NCBI GenBank assembly: GCA_021432605.1 | Contig: MU271146.1 | Coordinates: 682,001 to 746,000 of the forward strand | DNA length: 64,000 bases | Origin: Coniochaeta sp. PMI_546 | Taxonomy: Eukaryota > Ascomycota > Sordariomycetes > Coniochaetales > Coniochaetaceae | Direction of reading: 5' to 3' | Shown here: piece after piece, positions 1-8,959 of the stretch | Numbering within the stretch: position 1 is the first letter of the stretch | How the letters are laid out: every line of letters begins with the position of its first letter | Position numbers and translations under genes: made by a program | The notes under the pieces: model-generated | What the model saw: the letters and a program-made list of their open reading frames with translations, nothing else | The model's database searches: none | Told to the model about the DNA's origin: nothing

Positions 1-1332
1 ATATGGAGCCAGTATGCAAACATCCAGTTCAACTTTGTCGATGACGCCGACGCCGAGATCCGCGTCAATGTCGACAACAGCGGGGAATCATGGTCGAGAG
101 TGGGAACAGGCTGCTATGTAGTCCCGTATGGCCAGCCAACCATGAATCTCGGCTGGCTCACAGACTCGACACCTGATGAGGAGTTTTCAAGGGTAATCGT
201 CCACGAGTTTGGACATGCGTTGGGATGTATTCACGAGCACCAATCGCCTGCTGGCGGCATCAAATGGAACAAGCAAGCCGTGTATGACCACTACAAAGAC
301 TGGGCCCCTTCGAAAGTCGATCTCAATATTTTCCAGCTCTACAGCAAGACAACAACACAGTTTTCCGAGTTCGACGTCAAGTCTATCATGCTCTACTCCA
401 TCCCTGCGGAGTTGACTACTGACGGCTTCTCGACTCCCTGGAACACTGAGCTTTCCGAAACGGATATCGCCTTCATCAACCAGACCTATCCAGATGAGAG
501 GCCGGATGCTGGGTCGTTCAGCACCACCGAAGTACGGCTCAAGCAGGTTAAGGGTGCTGTACAACGACAAGTGTTCGAGAAACGGTTCGATCTTCCTCCT
601 GCCGTAGCCGTAGGTCTGACATCGCTTGATATTGCCGGTACAACCGACATCCGTGTAACGGCCTTTGCCGACAAGATCACGACCGTGAGTGCTGACGTGC
701 ACATTAACACGTGGAGCGATACTACCCTCTACTCGGCCGCAGCCACGTGGTTCAAAGCTGCAGCGAATGACCCAGACTTCCAAATCGGCCAAGTTAGCAC
801 GCTCGATTCCGGCAAACCGACGCAGGGCCACATGGCTATCCCTGTCACTTTTGACCGCTCGTACAGTGTTCCGCCCCAGGTAGTCGTGTGGCTGAACAGC
901 TTCGAAATGGGCTACGACCACAACTGGGGCGTGGCAGCAAGCGTCTCCGACGTGACCGCTAGAGGCTTCGTGCTACACTTTGATTCGGGCAGGGACACGG
1001 TCTTGAAATCCGCTTCAGCGGCGTGGATCGCCCTGCCAAACGGCAAAGCTGGCGTCCTCGGCGGATCGTTCAGCACTCCAGACGCAGGGTCGCGAGATGA
1101 GACCACTCCAGTCAGCCGGGGTCAGATTCGATTCCCACAGGGCGTGTTCCAGAAGCCGCCGTCAACAGTAGTTATCGCTCTGAGCGGTCTGGATATACCC
1201 AATGGACACTCTCTACGAGTCAAGGTGAGTGTTGAGACAACTGCTGCCGACGGGATTGCGTGGCGCATTGAGACATGGGGTGATGGCAATATTGTGCATT
1301 GGGCTAGTGCTTCATACATTGCGCTTGCTTGA
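1..1332 (+). CDS. Astacin-like zinc metalloprotease with three H-type lectin repeats (5' partial)
   Basis: The frame is open from base 1, so the start and any signal peptide lie outside the window. Residue 68 onwards reads HEFGHALGCIHEH, the HExxHxxGxxH zinc site of metzincins with the extra E-H of astacins. A Met-turn follows as SIMLYS near residue 128. After the catalytic domain (to about residue 167) come three repeats of about 85 residues (DNA about 540-760, 790-1035, 1065-1330). They share an F-P-P-x-V-x-V-x-L-x-S/G pattern and end in W-x-A-like strands, matching the H-type lectin fold that binds N-acetylgalactosamine. Family knowledge: astacins cut proteins or peptides outside the cell, and H-type lectins bind glycans. 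Inference: a secreted protease targeted to a glycan surface. Stop codon at 1330-1332. No intron is evident in the visible part. Confidence 0.85.
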   Translation: MWSQYANIQFNFVDDADAEIRVNVDNSGESWSRVGTGCYVVPYGQPTMNLGWLTDSTPDEEFSRVIVHEFGHALGCIHEHQSPAGGIKWNKQAVYDHYKDWAPSKVDLNIFQLYSKTTTQFSEFDVKSIMLYSIPAELTTDGFSTPWNTELSETDIAFINQTYPDERPDAGSFSTTEVRLKQVKGAVQRQVFEKRFDLPPAVAVGLTSLDIAGTTDIRVTAFADKITTVSADVHINTWSDTTLYSAAATWFKAAANDPDFQIGQVSTLDSGKPTQGHMAIPVTFDRSYSVPPQVVVWLNSFEMGYDHNWGVAASVSDVTARGFVLHFDSGRDTVLKSASAAWIALPNGKAGVLGGSFSTPDAGSRDETTPVSRGQIRFPQGVFQKPPSTVVIALSGLDIPNGHSLRVKVSVETTAADGIAWRIETWGDGNIVHWASASYIALA

Positions 1333-3142
1333 TTGTGTGGGGTGACAAGATTGACATTAAGGTATTCATCCTAAGCTTGGGTTATTATTCTGGTGGCTCT
1401 ATTTTTCATAGTGATAGAGGGACCTTGTATGCTTGAGGTAGACGATCTCTTTATGATTTACGCTTCCAGCCAGTATAGCGAACGGATATGTGCATTGATA
1501 GGTAGGATTTAACTGACAAGGCGTGACGGAGAAGGATTTGCAGAAGTGATAGTCCTGTTACTATCTGAATAGTACAAACCTACAATCATGAGAGCAATGT
1601 CAACATTGGCATTATTTGCGGTTGTCAAATTGGTTCCTTGAGTGCTTGTTGAATTGTGATGTTGGTTGCAAGACCACGATCAGTCTACCTCAAGGCCATT
1701 ATGTGTGAAAGCCGCAATGTTCACTTTAGGAAACAATACCGAAGTTGGTGGTCCGACACTCCAACGTCTGCTCAAAGTCTGATTTGCCTCGACGATCACT
1801 CACAATGCTGGGTAGCCGCTGTTGAAGACGCTGTCCACAAATCAACCGAGTTTGATCAAAGAAGACAGTCTACCAACATTTGAAGGGCCGCCGATTCCGA
1901 CGCATCCCAGTCACTCCCTGGAAAAGCAACCCTTTGGTTTGAGATGTGACATAGGCTTGCCCCATACTAGTCCTAGCACACGAGTATCACAAAGCTTTGA
2001 TCTGCCGATCTTAAATTCTCTGAACTGTTTCAGGTCGACAGTAATCCCATCGTCGATGTTGTTGAGTTTGGAATTCGGGGCTGTAGCTACAAGACTTTTT
2101 TGTAGAGGTGAAGCACCACTATATGTCAGCCTCTCGGTGCAGCTGCTGATGATAAGCAGGTTATCCATAATTATTTGGCTCCAATAAGTGTCCTTGAAAT
2201 TCCCGAAGCTGTACCCAGCCTAAACTAGTATTATACTTCTTGGTAAGATATTAGTTCGGGGTTGGGACTAGCTAATGGCGTGTATTGGCAGATATGAACT
2301 CCTATCGCCAACTTGTATGGCTATTCCTATTTTCCAAGTAACGCGGTTTCCAACCCGGTCTGGCATCGTACTTGCTATCGAAGAATCTACTTATCAGAGT
2401 CAGCACAGAGGTTGGTTGATTTGAATGCAACTATAATGTCACCCTTGTTGCCGTCGTGACAGTCAAGGTCAGTTAGGCTACTCTACTATGAATATCAGTC
2501 GATAGGTGTGTGTGGGTTGTGTGTCTTGTGGCGCCGTTACTGCGGCGGGAGCCTTCGGCATATGAGTAGAACAGATGCGATGTAGAGCGCGTTAACAACA
2601 CGAGACCGCAAGAAGGGCTAACACGCATGAATGCACGAGTGAATTACATTTTAGTCCGTGCATACAGCGTGCGTGGCTTGAGTTAGCCGGGTTCTATCGA
2701 TCGAGAGCTCTTTTCTCCTGCTACGTCGCTGTAACATAGAGCCGAGAAGGTAGTCGAGGCTTGGCAGTGATCAAAGCTTCGCAAATATCAAGAGGTAATT
2801 AATTGAAAGCGGTGCCAAACGGATTGACGCATTTCCGTTGCAGGCGAGATCAGAAGAGCTATCAATATCTCGCAATCTGATGTACCTAGGGTAAGACGGA
2901 CGAACTCTCAAGGGGGTTTCGATAACGACGTGTTGCACATCGGTCCAAAATTTATGCCAATTGAGTGTCGAACAGTTTGACATTCGCGTTCAGAAGGCAA
3001 GAGCGAGAAGAGACACTGCGGGGTTGCTCGTTTCACGCGATCGTCTCATTTCAGGCAACCCTCAGTTTCCAACTTTGCCCAGTTCACCACCGCGTCAAAG
3101 TTCCTGCCAACCATTGAAGGAAACTCCAAATCTCAAGCTGCC
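1333..3142. other. Intergenic, no supported gene
   Basis: This 1.8 kb carries only short, low-quality open frames. A minus-strand stretch at about 1911-2168 looks weakly protein-like but has no start context, no partner exon and no recognisable motif, so I do not call it. No tRNA or long repeat was seen. Confidence 0.5.
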
Positions 3143-3556
3143 ATGGCATCAATTCAGGATGAATTACCAGCTGCATCGCTCCCAAACCCGAATAAGCTGA
3201 CGGCATCGTGCCACTGCGGCCGCGTCAAGCTTGAACTGCCATCCCCGCCAACGACAGTGAACGAGTGCCGCTGCAGCATCTGCTACCGATACGGAGCCAT
3301 ATGGGCGTACTACCCGCGTGAAGAGGTTCTGGTCACGGCAGAAGAGCCTGGGCTGCGATCTTACGTCAGGGAGGACGAAGGAGCGAAAGGCAGCATTGGG
3401 TTCTACCACTGTGCTCACTGCGGCTGCATGACGCACTGGTGGGTTCAACCTCAACACGTCAAGCCGGGCCCCAATTGGGCTAAGATGGGAGTGAACACGA
3501 GGATGCTTCCGGAGAGCGTGTTGGAAGGAGTTGAGAGAAAAATAGGAAGGAAATAG
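3143..3556 (+). CDS. GFA/CENP-V-fold zinc protein, 137 aa
   Basis: Single-exon gene with a good start context (GCCATGG). It has the cysteine pattern of the GFA family (glutathione-dependent formaldehyde-activating enzyme, CENP-V fold): SCHCGRVK near residue 27, then CRCSIC near residue 48, then HCAHCGC near residue 92. These make the two zinc sites of the fold. The length suits a stand-alone member. The founding bacterial protein was proposed to speed the joining of formaldehyde and glutathione; most fungal members have no proven substrate. No signal peptide, so probably cytosolic. A second member with a different sequence lies at 29955-30662. Family assignment is firm, the reaction is not. 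Confidence 0.85.
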   Translation: MASIQDELPAASLPNPNKLTASCHCGRVKLELPSPPTTVNECRCSICYRYGAIWAYYPREEVLVTAEEPGLRSYVREDEGAKGSIGFYHCAHCGCMTHWWVQPQHVKPGPNWAKMGVNTRMLPESVLEGVERKIGRK

Positions 3557-4446
3557 AGTTTGGCGTCTTGAAGTCACCACGTCAGTGCATACACAATTCT
3601 CTTTCGCTTTACGAAGCCCGGGGAGGACTTGAAGCGTGTCTGGTGGACCATTTCAGGCACTATGATAGGGTAAATATGGGCATCTTTGCAGACGTTCACA
3701 CGTATAGGCACATGGAAATGGAACATCATCATCCAAAATTCAGGCTTTGTGGCCTTGTTGTACCTTGTCCTAGCATGTATCCCGATGGTCAACGTTGATC
3801 ACATTTTGAGTTCTGAGTGGCCTCAATCGGTGGTGGCGGTTGATAGCAGCTTGAAAAAATTAACCTCCCAAATTATAGCTGGTCTCCTAGCTGGCCTTAC
3901 ACAGTACAGCTTCAGATTTGTGGTCAAACTTGCCCTCAAATAGCGGATAAGCACGACGACTGTTCGAATGTCAGCACCTGCCTCGAAAGCCCAAATGCAG
4001 CTTGTTCGGATCCGAAAACTTTGTTTGTACGTCACTAGAGACAGATGTCATCATAATGTTGGGCTTGACAGGGACAGAGCAACTGGATTAACTATACCGC
4101 CCGGTCGACACTTCACAGAGCTTTTTGGTCTATAATTGAATATAGTAAGTCTATCTCTTATCTGCGCGAATAATATGTGGGAGCATGAAGGATGGGATGT
4201 ACAGTGTCTTGCTCAAGTCACAAAGCAGCGAAGCACACGTGGACCCAAGGTACCTGTAATCACGGAGTTGGTCCTTATAACAGCCCGGCATCTCAACCGG
4301 GTGACGGCATCAGAATCACGATTCATAACGATACTGGATATCCCAATTCTCCGCGAAAGTCCGAAGAAGTTTTAAGGCACTATCCTAATTCTACTCTGGT
4401 ATATATGTATAGTATCAAACTTCAAAGACCCTCGCAAACTTCGAGC
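3557..4446. other. Intergenic holding repeat copy 1
   Basis: Downstream of the GFA gene and downstream (3') of the minus-strand sugar dehydrogenase gene. Contains the first copy of a ~215 bp dispersed repeat (3840-4056). No gene seen. Confidence 0.5.
3840..4056 (+). repeat. Dispersed repeat, copy 1
   Basis: Begins TTGATAGCAGC and ends near GTCACTAGAGACAGATGTC. It aligns in the same orientation with 6525-6729. The last ~95 bases match with about nine differences, most of them C/T or G/A transitions; the left part is more diverged and has small indels. The two copies bracket the sugar dehydrogenase-like gene. No coding capacity or terminal repeats are visible, so the element type is unknown. 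Confidence 0.75.
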
Positions 4447-5568
4447 TTAGTTAGGGGTAAGCTTCAAGAGCCGGCCGCCCTGACCGTCCTCGATCACCCA
4501 GATGGCGCCATCCTTGTCCTCTCGAATACCGCGCATGCGCTTACCCATCGAGATGCGCTGAGCCTCCTTGGCCGTGTCGCCAGTGATGGTCGCGCGCACA
4601 ATTGACATGGAGCTAAGGCCGGTGATGATGGCATTGCCCTTCCAGCTGGGAAACAGGTCGCCCTTGTAGATGATCAAGCCCGCCGGGGAGATGACGGGGA
4701 CCCAGAAGGCCTTGGGCGCCGCAAAATCGGGCCGCGTGCTGTGGGCCGGGATCGTGGTACCGTTGTAATGCCTGCCCTGGGACACGAGCGGCCAGCCGTA
4801 GTTGGCGCCCCGCTCGATCAGGTTGAGCTCGTCGCCGCCCATGGGTCCCATCTCGACCTCCCAGAGTCGGCCCTGGGCGTCCCAGTCGATGCCGAGCGGG
4901 TTGCGGTGGCCCAGCGACCAGATCTGCGCCTGCACGGCGCCCTGGCTGGCGAACGGGTTCCCCGCGAAGGCAGTACCGTTGTCGTACAGCTTGATCATCT
5001 TGCCGAGGTTGCCGGTCATGGACTGGGATGGCCACATCTGGTTGATCTCGCCTGACGAGATCCACAGCGCGCCGTCGGCGCCGAAGAGCATGCGGCAGGC
5101 GAACTGCAGTCCGCCAGAGGCCTTCTGCGAGTGGCGCCAGATGACCTCGAGGCCGGACAGCGCGCCGCCGCCGTTGGCGTCCAGCGTCAGCTTGGCCCGT
5201 GTGGCCGCGCAGCCGGCCCCGCCACTGCCGCTCTCCGCGTAGCTGATGTACACAATACTGTTGTTGGCGTAATTGGGGTGCAGGGCGACGTCGTGGAGAC
5301 CGCCCTGACCGCCGTAGGCGACCGCGGGCACACCGGTGATGGTGCCCGTCGACTTCGTGGTCGGGTTGACGAGACGCAGGTTGCCTCGTCTCTCAGTGAG
5401 GAGAATGCGGTTGTCGGGCAGGAAAGCGAACGCCCATGGCTCGGCATGGCTGGTGATCGCTGTCGATTTAAACGGCTGCTGGCGAGTGTCCAATTGTTGC
5501 GATGGGACGGCCAAAGCACCGCTCACCAATGCCAGAGCGTAGGTGAAGGAGATTCCGAGATTCAGCAT
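4447..5568 (-). CDS. Secreted PQQ-type sugar dehydrogenase-like beta-propeller, 373 aa
   Basis: I chose the ATG at 5568 because it begins a signal peptide (MLNLGISFTYALALVSGALA); a longer in-frame start at 5634 adds 22 unlikely residues. The mature part matches the glucose/sorbosone dehydrogenase fold (soluble PQQ propeller; the Asd/YliI type is the closest in layout). Landmarks are FLPDNRILLTERRGNLR, GGQGGLHDVALHPNY, SLGHRNPLGIDWD and GGDELNLIERGANYGWP. Family knowledge: oxidation of aldoses with PQQ and calcium. Odd point: the strand before GGDE reads E-M-G-P-M where relatives usually have E-H-G-P-x, so PQQ use should not be assumed. Single exon. A TATA-like box lies at 5692-5699. Confidence 0.8.
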   Translation of the reverse strand: MLNLGISFTYALALVSGALAVPSQQLDTRQQPFKSTAITSHAEPWAFAFLPDNRILLTERRGNLRLVNPTTKSTGTITGVPAVAYGGQGGLHDVALHPNYANNSIVYISYAESGSGGAGCAATRAKLTLDANGGGALSGLEVIWRHSQKASGGLQFACRMLFGADGALWISSGEINQMWPSQSMTGNLGKMIKLYDNGTAFAGNPFASQGAVQAQIWSLGHRNPLGIDWDAQGRLWEVEMGPMGGDELNLIERGANYGWPLVSQGRHYNGTTIPAHSTRPDFAAPKAFWVPVISPAGLIIYKGDLFPSWKGNAIITGLSSMSIVRATITGDTAKEAQRISMGKRMRGIREDKDGAIWVIEDGQGGRLLKLTPN

Positions 5569-5691
5569 TTTGAGGGCAGCCTTGGCTTCCCAGAGTATTG
5601 TGTGCCTAGACGATGGACGGTCAAAGTGGCTCACATGCTACAGACACTCATCGCCTGTCTGGTTCCCGGCGTTGCTCGAGTCTTTCCATTT

Positions 5692-5699
5692 CTTATATA
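5692..5699 (-). promoter_or_regulatory. TATA-like box for the sugar dehydrogenase gene
   Basis: The minus strand reads TATATAAG about 125 bases upstream of the chosen ATG at 5568. Position and sequence suit a core promoter with a leader of about 90-100 nt. Confidence 0.45.
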
Positions 5700-6524
5700 C
5701 CGACCTCCCTAACTTCTTGACCAGTTTCAGGCTATTCCACGACTTCTGAACGCCAAGACCGAATTATGTGCTGAATTTCTGGGCGTCAATATACAAGTCA
5801 TTAAACTCGTCTTGTTCCTTCCTTGCACGATGCGGAGGTTGTTTCCCCGCTGTCTTGGCATGATGCTATCACTATTGAGCATAACAACCTCGACCACAGC
5901 GAGATGTCTTTCATTATTTCTCTTCTACTGGTTGTTATGTCGATCTCCTGATGCATCAGTTAAAAAGCGGAGGGCTCTGTACTCTCAGGCATCCCGATCG
6001 GGGCCAGCGGAGTATCTTCTAGCTCAAATGAGAATGTTTGGTATAACTGACAGCACCGCCGATGTTCGTCGACATAGGTGACCAATGACATGATGTGGAT
6101 ATATGCCGAAAGCTACATCGTACGTGCTCTAACACTTGGCCCTGTTCTTGGTAATGTGCAGATTTTGAGGCGAAGCTTTAGACCTCGTTCGTGTAAGCCT
6201 CCTTATACTAGGTTTAGCTTACCGGATCGTTAGGTATTATTAAACGTAAGAGAACATCTTTTTCTAAAAGGTAGGCCTTCCTAAAAAGATACACGAACCT
6301 TGTCGTCTTCAGTAAGCAAATCGATCTGATAAACTTTCCTCTCGTATTACAGAATCTCCGTCTAGAACGATCTACCTGGTCATCCGTGAAAGTCGCCCGA
6401 GTCCGCTAATCCCCGTCAAACTCGTTATCTGATCCCATTACCATAGATACCACCGACAGAGTCCTTCTACGAAGATTCCGCGAATCTTACTCACACCTTA
6501 ACCTCTAGTGCCGACATGCTAACC

Positions 6525-6729
6525 TTGATAGCAGCGTGAGAAATACTTCCGAGAAATAGCTGGCCTCCTAACTGGCCTGACACCATATCTTTCAGCTTCG
6601 GATTTGTCGTCAAATCCGTCCGAAGCACGACAACTGTTCTAGTGTCAGTACCTGCCTCGAAAGCCTAAATGCAGCTTCTTCGGATCCGAAAACTTTGTTT
6701 GTACGTCACTGGAGACAGACGTTATCAAC
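6525..6729 (+). repeat. Dispersed repeat, copy 2, with a hairpin
   Basis: Same-orientation partner of 3840-4056. It contains a near-palindrome at 6595-6626: GCTTCGGATTTG, a four-base loop, then CAAATCC...CGAAGC with a four-base bulge. The palindrome is eroded in copy 1, which suggests that copy 2 is closer to the ancestral form. Confidence 0.7.
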
Positions 6730-7248
6730 AAACAACGGCAAGCCCCACTGCCGGCTACACTACTGCCAAGTTTTTCTTGGCCGCCAGGGAGCCACAAGCA
6801 GCTGAAACGCCGTTGCCCTTGGAAGGCAATCCGCAATGGCCAATGAGCGCCGTCTATTTTCTGCTTGACTTTGGGTTGCTGCTCCCTAGCGTAGTAGCCG
6901 TTGCGAGCCGTTATTGGTTGTGGTATGATTTGCATGACCATTTGACGTCAGTCGTCTCTGATGCGTTAACCTCTGCGTCTGGTTGCAATCAAGCAACAAC
7001 ATTGACTACGTGTACGGCACTCGATTAAATATCCAGATTTCGCATTCTTCTTCACTTTTCACTCTTGTCGACTGTACACTTACAAAGCCATCAGCAACAT
7101 CTTAGCCACACCGCTGCTCATCGCAGGCCGCTGTCTTGGATAGACGGCTACTGGAGCCTAGGCATCGTACATCGTTACCTGCTTCCACCCGTTGGTATCA
7201 CTTAACTGCTCGCCGGTATTTAGCATTTCAATCAACAATAAAGCGACA

Positions 7249-8490
7249 ATGGGTTTCTTCAGTCGACGACCTCGCGATGGACCCGCTCCAGCCGCAGGCA
7301 CAGCCACGAATGGCCATCGTCGCGCCGCCCATGAGCGCAACGTGCCGTACTCGATGTCGACACGTCCTTCATTCGGCCAGTGGCTGAAGTATACTTGGCT
7401 TGACATTGTTACGATGGCCATCATGGGCGCTATTGGCCTTGGTGTATGTTTTGCCCCTTCGACATATACCCGCGCACCTACTGACCGTCACCCTTGCAGG
7501 TATACATGGCACACCCGGCACCAACTCGTTCATTCGCAGTAACATTCTCCGACGGCGAAGTTGTCTATCCACAGTTTGCGTACCCACTTAGGAAGGAGCT
7601 GGTTCGTTTTTTTACGCTGAATCATCCCCAGCTATGTGATCACAACGGCTAACTCGTGGTGCTTCTAGGTCCCCATCTGGGCCGCCGCTCTTCTCGCTTC
7701 TCTGGTCCCGATCTTTGTCATACTCATGATGCAGATCCGGATCCGCTCCTTCTGGGATGCCAACAACGCCATAATCGGTCTCCTGTACGCTCTCATCAGC
7801 GCAGCCGTCTTCCAGGTCTTCATCAAGTGGCTCATCGGCGGCCTGCGACCCCACTTCCTCACTGTCTGCCAGCCCGATATCTCCCTGGCTAGCAACACTC
7901 CCGGCATCGTTGGCGCGGGCTACAATGCCAAGGGCTTCGGTCAGATCTACTACACCCGTGAGATCTGCACAGGAGACATCGATGAGATCGACGACAGCCT
8001 CGAGTCCATGCCAAGCGGCCACACCACTGCCGCTTTCGCCGGCTTCGTCTTCTTGTACCTCTACCTCAACGCCAAGTTGAAGGTCTTCTCCAACTACCAC
8101 CCGGCCATGTGGAAACTGATCGCCATTGCTATTCCCCTCTTGATTGCCTGCTTGGTGGGGGGTGCCCTCAGCGTCGACGCTTTCCACAACTGGTACGACG
8201 TCCTGGCCGGCGCCGTCATTGGAACCGTGATGGCATTCTCGGCCTACCGCATGACCTACGCCGCCATCTGGGACTGGCGCTACAACCACATCCCCCTCAA
8301 CCGCGGGACGCCGTTCGAGTTCGGGCGCCCCGAGCTGGCCAACGCTACTTTCACACGACGTGCTGGCTGGGGCACGCATACCGGCACTGATGCCTACCAC
8401 GAGAAGAACGGCATTGGCGGCCCACACCACGGAGCTGGTCTCACCCGTAAGCCGGTCGGAGCCGGGGCTGCGCCGGAGCACATGGTCTAG
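7249..8490 (+). CDS. PAP2-type lipid phosphate phosphatase, 372 aa
   Basis: Three exons: 7249-7443, 7500-7601, 7669-8490. The joins keep phase and give the contiguous membrane sequence GLG-VYMAHPAPTRSF...KEL-VPIWAA. The protein resembles yeast diacylglycerol pyrophosphate phosphatase: several hydrophobic segments, KWLIGGLRP (motif 1, KxxxxxxRP), MPSGHT (motif 2, PSGH) and FHNWYDVLAG (motif 3, HxxxD). It should remove phosphate from phosphatidate-like lipids at an internal membrane. Odd point: motif 3 normally starts with S-R seven residues before its histidine, but here those positions are A-L, so the phosphate-contacting Arg of motif 3 appears absent while the catalytic histidines remain. 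The hydrophilic tail ends in a glycine-rich segment. Confidence 0.88.
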
Positions 8491-8959
8491 GGCAAACTCC
8501 ATTTGGAACTTGCCTTGTTGCGGATTGTTGGCTGCGTCAGAGTCTGTTGACTACCGATGCTTGACATCGTTGTTGAATATGTTCTACTACCGGGGATGAA
8601 AAAGCCATTCATAGGCGTATACGGCGTTAGGCACTGGGCATGGAATACGGCGCCAGTTTGCAGTTTGTAATGATACCATAGCAATTAACGAAGGACGAAG
8701 ACTGACCAGGCGATGCCTCTTGGTTTGGTACATGATAATGATAATGGCATAAAACAACTAAAGAGCTTCGTATCCATCGGCTATCGTGATTGGGGCACTA
8801 TTATGCTCGTTTGGGGTCGATGATTTGTGTCTCCTGCTTCACAATCCTGGTTCCTGACGTACAAGAGTATAATCGTGTCGTCTCTTTCTTAAAGTCTGGA
8901 TCTAGTAATTGTAGTGGACATCTTGGTGATCAGTGCGCATGAACAAGTTTTCATTACAC
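8491..8959. other. Convergent intergenic spacer
   Basis: Lies between the 3' ends of the PAP2 gene and the HET gene and should hold both polyadenylation sites. No gene or repeat seen. Confidence 0.5.

Larger units (their letters stand above)
5569..7248. other. Intergenic: divergent promoters and repeat copy 2
   Basis: Separates the minus-strand sugar dehydrogenase gene from the plus-strand PAP2 gene. It holds the TATA-like box at 5692-5699, an AT-rich segment at about 6170-6320 and the second repeat copy at 6525-6729. No gene is supported. Confidence 0.5.

Noticed and set aside
1911-2168. Minus-strand frame that faintly recalls a small lectin
   Set aside because: No start context, no partner exon, and the resemblance (NNIDDGI near the centre) is too short to support a call.
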